Assembly: GCF_003335675.1 (NCBI RefSeq)
Contig: NZ_QPHL01000017.1
Coordinates: 310,001 to 374,000, forward strand
Length of the DNA: 64,000 nucleotides
From: Winogradskyella sp. KYW1333
GTDB lineage: Bacteria; Bacteroidota; Bacteroidia; Flavobacteriales; Flavobacteriaceae
Direction: 5' to 3'
The notes under the pieces are model-generated. The model was given only the letters and a program-made list of their open reading frames with translations. It had not been told where the DNA came from and searched no databases. The position numbers and the translations under genes are program-made. Within the stretch, counting starts at the first letter, position 1, and every line of letters begins with the position of its first letter. This document shows positions 9,949-17,240 of the stretch, one piece after another.

Positions 9949-10362
9949 TTAATTTACGGGAAAATGTGTGCTACAATCGATACATTTATATTCATACCTA
10001 GTACTGAATGGCAATGTGCCTGAAATAAAACCAATTAGAAAATGAAAAAACGATTTAAGATTATTAATCGTTGAATAAAGTTCTATTTTTTCTTTTTTAC
10101 AATTAGGACAGCGTATTAAGTTGCCATCATCATCTACAGAAAATTTTGTAATAGATTCTAAAATATCTCTCGCCTTGTTTTCATCTTTTGCAAGCACTTT
10201 CAGTTTTACACCACCAATAGCATGGCTTACTAGTGGGTCTGTATCTATTGTAATGTTGTCGCGTAAAAAGACTTGAATATCTTCTGCTTCTAATCTTCCT
10301 TTGATGATTTGGGCTTCAGAAGAGTAGGTGTAACGTGCTATGGTAACAAAGGTGTCTTTCAT
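9949..10362 (-). CDS. DUF2007 (putative signal-transducing) protein with zinc-ribbon-like C-terminus
   Basis: The N-terminal 75 residues match the DUF2007 pattern (FVTIARYTYSSEAQIIKGRLEAEDI, then AIGGVKLKVLAKDENKARDIL), a ferredoxin-like fold of unknown role. The C-terminal part has two CxxC pairs (RCPNCKKEK and YKCIDCSTH) on either side of a short hydrophobic stretch, which could form a zinc ribbon with a membrane-touching loop. The gene starts 9 bp after the stop of the SRAP gene and so is probably the last gene of the dnaE2-dinB-SRAP transcript. Its association with the repair cassette is positional only. Confidence 0.78.
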   Translation of the reverse strand: MKDTFVTIARYTYSSEAQIIKGRLEAEDIQVFLRDNITIDTDPLVSHAIGGVKLKVLAKDENKARDILESITKFSVDDDGNLIRCPNCKKEKIELYSTINNLKSFFHFLIGFISGTLPFSTRYEYKCIDCSTHFPVN

Positions 10363-10371
10363 TCTTTAACT

Positions 10372-11103
10372 TTAAAAAAGAGTATCTTTTTGTACAGGTT
10401 GGATAATATAAGGTTTGTTAGTATCTACATTTCTTTTATATAAATCACTGCTTACAGGATGTGCAGAAAATGGTTTATTGGTCATACCAACTGCCATTAG
10501 CTCATTAACTTCTGGGATGCTCAAACCTTCATCTAACCAATCTTCAAAATAATGAGGATCTAAAACCAAGGGCATGCGTTTACCCTTGTTGTGTACGTCC
10601 ATAAAAAAATCATTAGCATCTGTTGTGAGTATAGTTGTGCTTAATGTATTGTCATCAATGTCGTTATAAAGACCTGCAAATAGAAACACATCACCGTCAG
10701 GATTCTCATCTGAAGGTTGGAAACAGAAATAAGGTATTGCTTTACCATTTTCGTGATGAGGTTCATAAAAACCATCTGCCAAGATGAGACACCTTTTATC
10801 TTCTGCGCTATTTCTAAAGGACGCTTTATCAAAAATAGATTCTGAACGTGCATTTAAGGTGTTACTTTTTTTTCTGAATACTTCAGGATCATGTACTGCC
10901 CAATCTGGTATTATTCCCCAGCTAGCATCGTAGATTGTATTGGGTTCATCCATTTTTATGATTTGAAGATTCCCATGGGTAAATCCGTTGAGGTGGAAAT
11001 ATGGCTTGTAGGTTGAGCTGTTATCAAACGTCACCTTTATTTGATTGCAAAGCTCTTTTTCAATTTTTTCTCGTTTTTTCCTTAATGCTGAAGAATAACA
11101 CAT
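10372..11103 (-). CDS. SRAP-domain abasic-site DNA-protein crosslink protein (YedK/HMCES family)
   Basis: This 243-residue protein carries all recognised SRAP residues: Cys2 (MCYSSAL), which becomes N-terminal after Met removal and forms a thiazolidine with abasic sites; N84 (LNARSE); E114 (GFYEP); and H171 (VHNKGKRMPL). YedK/HMCES proteins shield abasic sites in single-stranded DNA. I chose the ATG at 11103 because the catalytic Cys must be residue 2; the open frame continues upstream to 11238 but that would bury it. The gene lies 25 bp after dinB and in the same direction as the error-prone polymerase, which fits a role at stalled forks. There is an insertion around residues 120-140 compared with the E. 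coli protein. Confidence 0.93.
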   Translation of the reverse strand: MCYSSALRKKREKIEKELCNQIKVTFDNSSTYKPYFHLNGFTHGNLQIIKMDEPNTIYDASWGIIPDWAVHDPEVFRKKSNTLNARSESIFDKASFRNSAEDKRCLILADGFYEPHHENGKAIPYFCFQPSDENPDGDVFLFAGLYNDIDDNTLSTTILTTDANDFFMDVHNKGKRMPLVLDPHYFEDWLDEGLSIPEVNELMAVGMTNKPFSAHPVSSDLYKRNVDTNKPYIIQPVQKDTLF

Positions 11104-11128
11104 GATTCTAAGATAGTAATTTTCATAA

Positions 11129-12346
11129 TTATTGATGCCTATTTGCCAATAGAGGTGGTGGCTCACCATTAAAGGGATTCCAACGGCTAATGGTTTTTGC
11201 TTCCATTCCTGCTGCACTGATAACAGCTCTATCACCATAACGTTCTCGCATTTTATCTATGGCTTGTGCTAGGTTGAGTTGTATCTTGTTGTCTTCAAAT
11301 AAGTTGATTTGATGGCCACCTTCGACCAAATGACTAAAACGCACACCTATTAAACGGACCAACAACCTGCGATTATATAGTTTATTAAACAGATCTAAAA
11401 CAACAGGAATAATGTTATGGTCCATAGCGCTATATGGTATACGCTTTTGCTGTGTATAGGTCTGAAAATCGGAATATCGAATCTTAAATGTCACACAAGC
11501 GGTTAACTTATTGCCACGCCTTAGTTGATATGCTAAATTTTCTGCCATAGCAATAACCAATCCTTTTAGTTTATGAACATTGGTGGTGTCTTGCCCAAAA
11601 GTGCGCTCAGTAGAAATAGATTTACGCTCATAATATTGTATTACAGGACTATTGTCTATGCCATTGGCTTTTTTCCAAATGGATAGACCATTTTTGCCTA
11701 GTACTTTATGCATGAGTTCCATAGGCATATCTTGTACGGTTTTGATGCGCTTTACACCCAAATCACAAAGTGCTTTATAGGTAGCACTACCAACCATAGG
11801 AATTTTTTTCACCGATAGTGGTGCTAAAAATGGTTTTTCAGTACCTGAAAGAATTCTAATTTCGTTATTAGGCTTAGCTTCGCCTGTAGCAATTTTTGAA
11901 ACGGTTTTATTCATTGATAAACCAAAAGAAATAGGTAATCCTGTTTCTTTAATAATTCGCTGGCGCAATTCTGAAGCTAATTTGTGGCAACCAAAAAACT
12001 TGTCCATTCCGGTGAGGTCTATATAAAACTCATCAACAGATGTTTTTTCATAAAGTGGCACACTTTCTTTTATAACATCAGTAACATTCTGTGAAAACTT
12101 AGTGTAAATCCCAGAGTTGCCTCTAAGTATAATCGCTTCTGGGCATAGTTGTCTTGCCATACGCATTGGCATAGCAGAGTGTACGCCAAATTTTCGTGCT
12201 TCGTAACTACAAGATGCCACAACACCTCTATCGCTGGTACCACCAATGAGTACAGGTTTTCCGTTTAGTCTACTATCTAATAAGCGTTCGCAAGACACAA
12301 AAAAAGTGTCTAAATCCATATGTACTATAGAGCGATTAGCGTTCAT
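11129..12346 (-). CDS. dinB: DNA polymerase IV (Y-family translesion polymerase)
   Basis: This 405-residue Y-family polymerase has an intact active site: D11 (HMDLDTFF), D105/E106 (TSVDEFYID) and the steric-gate Phe at F16. The little-finger domain follows from about 240. QINLF at 346-350 fits a beta-clamp-binding motif. The C-terminal tail (ISRWNPFNGEPPPL) is an extension I associate with Bacteroidota homologs. Because the catalytic residues are intact this is not an ImuB-type inactive paralog. Its start overlaps the end of the dnaE2-like gene by 11 bp, so the two are translationally coupled. The context (dnaE2, SRAP, S24 regulator) suggests damage-inducible translesion synthesis. Confidence 0.94.
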   Translation of the reverse strand: MNANRSIVHMDLDTFFVSCERLLDSRLNGKPVLIGGTSDRGVVASCSYEARKFGVHSAMPMRMARQLCPEAIILRGNSGIYTKFSQNVTDVIKESVPLYEKTSVDEFYIDLTGMDKFFGCHKLASELRQRIIKETGLPISFGLSMNKTVSKIATGEAKPNNEIRILSGTEKPFLAPLSVKKIPMVGSATYKALCDLGVKRIKTVQDMPMELMHKVLGKNGLSIWKKANGIDNSPVIQYYERKSISTERTFGQDTTNVHKLKGLVIAMAENLAYQLRRGNKLTACVTFKIRYSDFQTYTQQKRIPYSAMDHNIIPVVLDLFNKLYNRRLLVRLIGVRFSHLVEGGHQINLFEDNKIQLNLAQAIDKMRERYGDRAVISAAGMEAKTISRWNPFNGEPPPLLANRHQ

Positions 12347-15300
12347 ATTGTGCTTTAAAGTCTTTAAAACTTTTCTTTCTTTGAAATGTTGGATTTGTAG
12401 ACTTTATTGAATATCGTGGGTCTTCAATAACAGCTAAACGTTCAAGCTTTGAAACTTCAATAGATACACAGTCAAACTCTATCATCACCTTGCCTGTAAT
12501 TTCATAAACACCTTTTCCTCTAAACGGATATTTGCTCGCAATAGGCGGAAAATGAACCGTATCTATAAAATCACCATCTCTATCTAAAAATGTACCGAAA
12601 TACATGCGTTTACCCTTTGATGTGCTTGTATTTTTAGTGGTGACTAGATACCCTTCAATGGTTACGTATTTACCTTCAAGCTGTTCTAGATGTTGAGCAC
12701 GTAACTTGCTTGTTGATGGTACTTCTAACAAGTGAAATGGATTACATAACGGAAAGCCCAGCAGTTCAATTTCATCAAACGCATTTTCTAATGCTGTACT
12801 TGGTAGTTCTGGTGTGTTGTAGTTGATTCGTCTTGTCTTAAACAAGGTAATTACATGTTCTTGTATTACTGTTTTGCTAATCTTTAGATGTGCTTCCCAG
12901 AGTAGTTCGCGCTTGTTGATGTTTGTAAATCGAAACGCGTTGATCTTTATCAAGATACTGATTTGTTCTATAGAGATAGGAACCCGTTCTATAAAGTCGT
13001 CTAACGATTTAAAGGTGCCGTTTTGTTCACGCTCTCTAAGGATACGTGCTGTAGTTCTAGACTCAAAAGATTGTAAAAACATAAACCCTAGATAAATAGT
13101 AGTACCTCTGATAATAGCTTGATTGTAAGAGTTGTTAATACATGGCGATTCAATACTGCCATTATGCATTCTGGCTTCATGAACATAGAGTTCTGTACTG
13201 TAAAAACCACCAAAATTATTAATGGTAGCTGTCATGTACTCTAGCGGATAATAGGCTTTTAAGAATAGACTTTGATAACTTTCTACAGCGTAAGATGCTG
13301 AGTGTCCTTTGGCAAAAGCATAACCGGCGAAACTTTCAATCTGTCGCCATATTTCTGCAGTAAGTTCTAGAGATTTACCATCGTTTTTACAATTATCAAA
13401 AAACTGTTGTTTTACTTTTAAAAATTCGGCTCTAGACCTAAACTTACCAGACATACCACGACGTAACATATCAGCTTCGCCAAGTGTGAGTCCGCCAAAA
13501 TAGTGCGCGACTTTAATCACGTCTTCTTGATACACCATAACACCATAGGTTTCTGGCATAATATCTAAGAGTACAGGAGGTGCGTCTTTTCTTTTTTCTG
13601 GGTGACGACAGCGTAAAATGTACTGGCGCATCATACCAGATTTTGAAACACCAGGCCTAATAACAGAACTTGCGGCCACTAAACCAAGGTAGTCGTCTAC
13701 TCTAAGTTTTTTTAAAAGCATGCGCATCGCAGGTGATTCTACATAAAAGCAACCAATAGCCTTAGCATTTTTGAGTAAGTATTTTATGCGTTCATCTTCT
13801 TTAAAACGTTTAATATCATGAATGTCTACAGGTGGTTGGTTACTGTAGTTTTTGTCAATAATTTCTACGGTGTCTTTTATTTTGCCTAGACCGCGTTGAC
13901 TTAAAATATCGAACTTATACAAGCCAATATCTTCTGCCACAACCATATCAAATTGTGTTGTAGCAAACCCTTTTGGTGGCATAAACGTAGCACCATAGTA
14001 ATGGATTGGTTTTTCTGAAATTAAAATACCACCTGCGTGTATACCAAGATAGTTAGGAAACCCTTCAATAAATTGACTGTATTTAAGTACAAGTAATGAT
14101 AGTCTATCCAGTTTTTTAATATTAAACCTTCCTCTTGTTAACATATCCATTTCAGACTTTGGCAATCCAAATACTTTCCCGAGTTCTCTAACAGACGCTC
14201 TAAATTTAAAAGTGTTATATACCGTAATAAGTACCGTATGCTTAAAACTGTTGAAGATAAATTTGGTAATATCATCTCTGTCTTTCCACGAGAAATCAAT
14301 ATCAAAATCGGGTGGATTTTGTCTAAAGAGATTAATGAAGCGTTCAAAGTACAGGTCGAGCTCAATAGGGTCTACATCTGTAATACGAAGCAGATAAGCA
14401 ATAATACTATTAGCACCACTACCACGACCAACGTAGTAGTAATCCTTGCTACGTGCGTACTCTAAAATCTTCCAATTGATTAAAAAGTAAGACACAAAGC
14501 CTTTTTGTTTTATAATGTCTAGCTCTTTTTTTATACGGCTGTATATTTTAGAATCTGCATTATTCCCATATCGGTAGGGAATACCTTCATAGGTTAGTTT
14601 TTCTAAAAGTTGATAATCAGAATCAGCATTTTCTGTGAGGAATCGTTGGTTTTTTGGTATCGGATTTTCAAAATCAAATGAAATAGAGCAATTATTCAGT
14701 AGGTGCTCTGTATTGCTAATAAGACTTGGGAATTCCGAATACATTCCACATAATTCGTCATATGGTAGCATTTTATCATCCTCATAGCCTTCTTCAGATT
14801 TAGGAAGCTTACTTAATAAGGTATTATTATCAATAGCACGTAGTAAGCGATGCGTGTTAAATCCTTTTTTGTTTTGAAAAGACACTGTTTTTAGAACTAC
14901 CAATTTCTCTCGGTGTGTATTCCATCTTGAAAATTTCAATTGGTTAAGGTCTTTGGGTGTAATGCCTAAAAATTCATTTGGTTTCAAGTTGAAATCTTTC
15001 CCTTTTTGGTATGGGTAAATCACAAAACAATCGTCTAAGACATGTTTTGGTCGTTCAGGAATTTTTAAATTGTGATTATGAAGAAACTGAGAGAGGTAAT
15101 CATTTATATTTTGAAAACCATCGTTGTTTTTTGCAATTAAGATAAACTCTTGATGGGCTTTGTTTCTAAAATCTACACCAAGAATAGTTTTCACCTTGTA
15201 TTTTTTGGATAGACGAACGATATCTAAACAAGCTGAGGTCGTATTAATATCTGTAAGCGCTAAAGTCTGCACACCATTTTCTGAAGCAATGGCAAGCAGT

Positions 15301-15359
15301 TGCTCAGGTTTTATGGTGCCGTAACGAAGGCTATAATATGTATGACAGTTTAAATACAT
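12336..15359 (-). CDS. dnaE2: Error-prone DNA polymerase III alpha subunit (DnaE2-like)
   Basis: This C-family polymerase of 1007 residues is clearly shorter than a replicative DnaE. It has a PHP domain (1-70, HTYYSLRYG and LALTDIN), a polymerase core with catalytic acids D353/D355 (PDFDIDF) and D484 (YKFDILS), the HAGGILIS motif (441-448), helix-hairpin-helix segments (about 680-850) and a C-terminal OB-fold (KYVTIEGYLV ... DTVHFPP). Length and gene partners place it with the non-essential, damage-associated alpha subunits. Elsewhere these work with ImuA/ImuB; no ImuA-like RecA paralog is present here, and the partner polymerase is a catalytically intact DinB. It is transcribed divergently from the HTH-S24 regulator, sharing a 76-bp intergenic region. 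Confidence 0.88.
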   Translation of the reverse strand: MYLNCHTYYSLRYGTIKPEQLLAIASENGVQTLALTDINTTSACLDIVRLSKKYKVKTILGVDFRNKAHQEFILIAKNNDGFQNINDYLSQFLHNHNLKIPERPKHVLDDCFVIYPYQKGKDFNLKPNEFLGITPKDLNQLKFSRWNTHREKLVVLKTVSFQNKKGFNTHRLLRAIDNNTLLSKLPKSEEGYEDDKMLPYDELCGMYSEFPSLISNTEHLLNNCSISFDFENPIPKNQRFLTENADSDYQLLEKLTYEGIPYRYGNNADSKIYSRIKKELDIIKQKGFVSYFLINWKILEYARSKDYYYVGRGSGANSIIAYLLRITDVDPIELDLYFERFINLFRQNPPDFDIDFSWKDRDDITKFIFNSFKHTVLITVYNTFKFRASVRELGKVFGLPKSEMDMLTRGRFNIKKLDRLSLLVLKYSQFIEGFPNYLGIHAGGILISEKPIHYYGATFMPPKGFATTQFDMVVAEDIGLYKFDILSQRGLGKIKDTVEIIDKNYSNQPPVDIHDIKRFKEDERIKYLLKNAKAIGCFYVESPAMRMLLKKLRVDDYLGLVAASSVIRPGVSKSGMMRQYILRCRHPEKRKDAPPVLLDIMPETYGVMVYQEDVIKVAHYFGGLTLGEADMLRRGMSGKFRSRAEFLKVKQQFFDNCKNDGKSLELTAEIWRQIESFAGYAFAKGHSASYAVESYQSLFLKAYYPLEYMTATINNFGGFYSTELYVHEARMHNGSIESPCINNSYNQAIIRGTTIYLGFMFLQSFESRTTARILREREQNGTFKSLDDFIERVPISIEQISILIKINAFRFTNINKRELLWEAHLKISKTVIQEHVITLFKTRRINYNTPELPSTALENAFDEIELLGFPLCNPFHLLEVPSTSKLRAQHLEQLEGKYVTIEGYLVTTKNTSTSKGKRMYFGTFLDRDGDFIDTVHFPPIASKYPFRGKGVYEITGKVMIEFDCVSIEVSKLERLAVIEDPRYSIKSTNPTFQRKKSFKDFKAQYER

Positions 15360-15367
15360 GGGGCCAA

Positions 15368-15375
15368 CAAAATTA
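15368..15375 (-). promoter_or_regulatory. Candidate -7 element for the dnaE2-dinB-SRAP operon
   Basis: The minus strand reads TAATTTTG, a full TAnnTTTG match, 8 bp before the dnaE2 ATG. It lies in the short region shared with the divergent regulator gene. Confidence 0.5.
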
Positions 15376-15400
15376 GCTATTATATGTAGTTTTTATTGCT

Positions 15401-15417
15401 TATATTTGTAGTAAATA
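15401..15417 (+). promoter_or_regulatory. Promoter -7 box and overlapping inverted repeat before the HTH-S24 gene
   Basis: TATATTTG at 15401-15408 matches TAnnTTTG and lies 27 bp before the regulator ATG. Overlapping it, TATTT-gtagt-AAATA (15403-15417) is a perfect 5-bp inverted repeat. The hexamer TGTAGT occurs at 15385-15390 and again at 15407-15412, 22 bp apart, or about two helical turns. These could be operator half-sites for the regulator controlling both directions. That is inference from position only. Confidence 0.4.
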
Positions 15418-15435
15418 CTGTTAAAATTAATTTAG

Positions 15436-16203
15436 ATGAAACCTATACAAGCTAACATAAAGCACCTCAGGTCTTTAAAGAAGTTATCTCAAGAGCGCTT
15501 TGCAGATGATTTGGGATGGACGCGTTCTGTAGTTGGGTCTTATGAAGAGGGAAGAAGCGAACCACCTATAGAACGTTTGATAGACCTGTCTAATTATTTC
15601 AATATTCCTATAGATATTTTGGTGCGTAAAGATTTACGTAAAGCAAAGGACACTTCGTTTATAGAAGTAGGGAATAAGCGTGTGTTATTTCCTGTAACGG
15701 TTAATGAAGACAATGAGGATTTGATTGAGATTATACCTGCAAAAGCTTCGGCAGGCTATTTGTCTGGTTATGATGATCCCGAATATATAGAACAACTTCA
15801 AAAGATAAAGCTACCCTTTCTACCTACAGGAACACACAGAGCATTTCCGATTAAGGGTGATTCTATGTTGCCAGTTAAGGATGGTGCATTTGTAGTCGCG
15901 AAGTTTGTTGAAGATATTGAGGATATTAGAAATGGAAAAACGTATATCGTTTTAACTAAGAACGATGGTTTAGTTTATAAACGCATATATCTTACAGACG
16001 ATGATAGTAATGACTTATTATTAAGTTCTGATAATAAGGCTTACAAACCTTACCTAGTTTCTAAAGAAAGTATATTAGAGCTTTGGGAATTTACCTGTTG
16101 TATCAATACACAAGAATACGATGAAAAAGAATTAAAACTTAGTAGTATAATGACGATGTTTCAAGAACTTAAAGTAGAACTAGAAGCTGTAAAACAACTG
16201 TAG
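15436..16203 (+). CDS. HTH (XRE) transcriptional regulator with S24/LexA-like self-cleavage domain
   Basis: This 255-residue regulator starts with an XRE helix-turn-helix (residues 5-60, RSLKKLSQERFADDLGWTRSVVGSYEEGR) and ends with an S24 peptidase domain (about 95-220). LexA-like features are visible: a potential Ala106-Gly107 cleavage bond in KASAGYLSG, catalytic Ser143 (GDSMLP) and Lys182 (LVYKRI). Their spacing (37 and 39 residues) is close to that in LexA and UmuD. Such repressors cut themselves when RecA filaments form. The gene is divergent from dnaE2-dinB-SRAP, so it is a good candidate for their SOS-type repressor. A short coiled tail follows (EELKVELEAVKQL-like). The downstream oxidoreductase begins 1 bp after its stop. 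Confidence 0.9.
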   Translation: MKPIQANIKHLRSLKKLSQERFADDLGWTRSVVGSYEEGRSEPPIERLIDLSNYFNIPIDILVRKDLRKAKDTSFIEVGNKRVLFPVTVNEDNEDLIEIIPAKASAGYLSGYDDPEYIEQLQKIKLPFLPTGTHRAFPIKGDSMLPVKDGAFVVAKFVEDIEDIRNGKTYIVLTKNDGLVYKRIYLTDDDSNDLLLSSDNKAYKPYLVSKESILELWEFTCCINTQEYDEKELKLSSIMTMFQELKVELEAVKQL

Positions 16204-16204
16204 A

Positions 16205-17179
16205 ATGAGGCAAACCATAAGATGGGGAATTATTGGCTGTGGTGATGTTACCGAAATAAAAAGCGGACCAGCATACAAAATGACTGATGGTTTTGAGTTG
16301 GTAGCTGTAATGCGAAGAAACCTAGAACGGGCTAAAGATTATGCAAAACGACATGATGTACCGCTTTATTATAATGACGCTGACAAATTGATTAAAAATC
16401 CCCAAGTTGATGCCGTTTATATTGCTACACCACCAGATACTCATCATTATTATGCATTGAAAGTAGCAGAAGCAAGCAAAATATGCTGTATTGAAAAACC
16501 TATGGCACCGAGTTATACAGAGTGTCAAGAGATACAAAATACTTTTGAAAAACAAAGCTTACCATTATTTGTGGCCTATTATCGTAGGTCGTTACCACGA
16601 TTTAATAAGGTAAAATCCCTTTTGGAAGAGCATGTAATTGGAGATGTTAGACATGTGAGTTGGTATTTAAGTCGAACAGCAAGTAATCTGGATAAATCGG
16701 ACATCTATAATTGGCGAACTGATGCTAAAATTGCGCCAGCGGGCTATTTTGACGATTTAGCAAGTCATGGTTTAGACCTTTTTGCTTATTTATTTGGTGA
16801 TTTTAAAAGTGCCAACGGTGTATCAGGAAACCAACAGAACTTATATAGTGCAGAGGATATCATTTCAGGATCATGGGAGCATGAGTCTGGTGTCGTTGGA
16901 GCTGGTATGTGGAGTTTTGGAACTTATAAAAGAGAGGACAAAGTTAGAATTATTGGAAGCCAAGGCGAACTTTCTTTTTCAATTTTTGGAGAAGTTCCTA
17001 TAGGAATTACTGTGCAAAATCATCATGAGAATTTAGTTATTGAGAACCCTAAGCATATTCAACAGTATCATGTTGAGAATATGGTAAAACATTTAAATTC
17101 AGATTTTCAACATCCTTCAACTGGGAAAACTGCAACTCATACAGCTTGGGTAATGGATAAGATCTTAGGTAAAATCTGA
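16205..17179 (+). CDS. Gfo/Idh/MocA family NAD(P)-dependent oxidoreductase
   Basis: This 324-residue enzyme has an N-terminal Rossmann fold (WGIIGCGDVTE, residues 7-17), the ATPPDTHHYYAL segment and the family EKP motif (CIEKPMAPSY, near residue 98) that positions the substrate. A C-terminal alpha/beta substrate domain follows (WYLSRTASNLD, YFDDLASHGLDLFAYLFG). The family oxidises or reduces sugars, inositols and related polyols in the cytoplasm; the substrate cannot be told from sequence. It starts 1 bp after the S24 regulator and so is probably co-transcribed with it, an odd partner for an SOS-type gene that may be accidental. It has no sugar-catabolic neighbours. Confidence 0.88.
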   Translation: MRQTIRWGIIGCGDVTEIKSGPAYKMTDGFELVAVMRRNLERAKDYAKRHDVPLYYNDADKLIKNPQVDAVYIATPPDTHHYYALKVAEASKICCIEKPMAPSYTECQEIQNTFEKQSLPLFVAYYRRSLPRFNKVKSLLEEHVIGDVRHVSWYLSRTASNLDKSDIYNWRTDAKIAPAGYFDDLASHGLDLFAYLFGDFKSANGVSGNQQNLYSAEDIISGSWEHESGVVGAGMWSFGTYKREDKVRIIGSQGELSFSIFGEVPIGITVQNHHENLVIENPKHIQQYHVENMVKHLNSDFQHPSTGKTATHTAWVMDKILGKI

Positions 17180-17240
17180 ATAGTATAAGCATCAAATTAT
17201 TAGTCAAAAAGTACTTAACTTCGTATTTCATGTATTACAA

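Noticed and set aside
11104..11238. Longer N-terminus for the SRAP protein (45 extra codons)
   Set aside because: It would overlap dinB and displace the catalytic Cys from position 2, which the mechanism requires.
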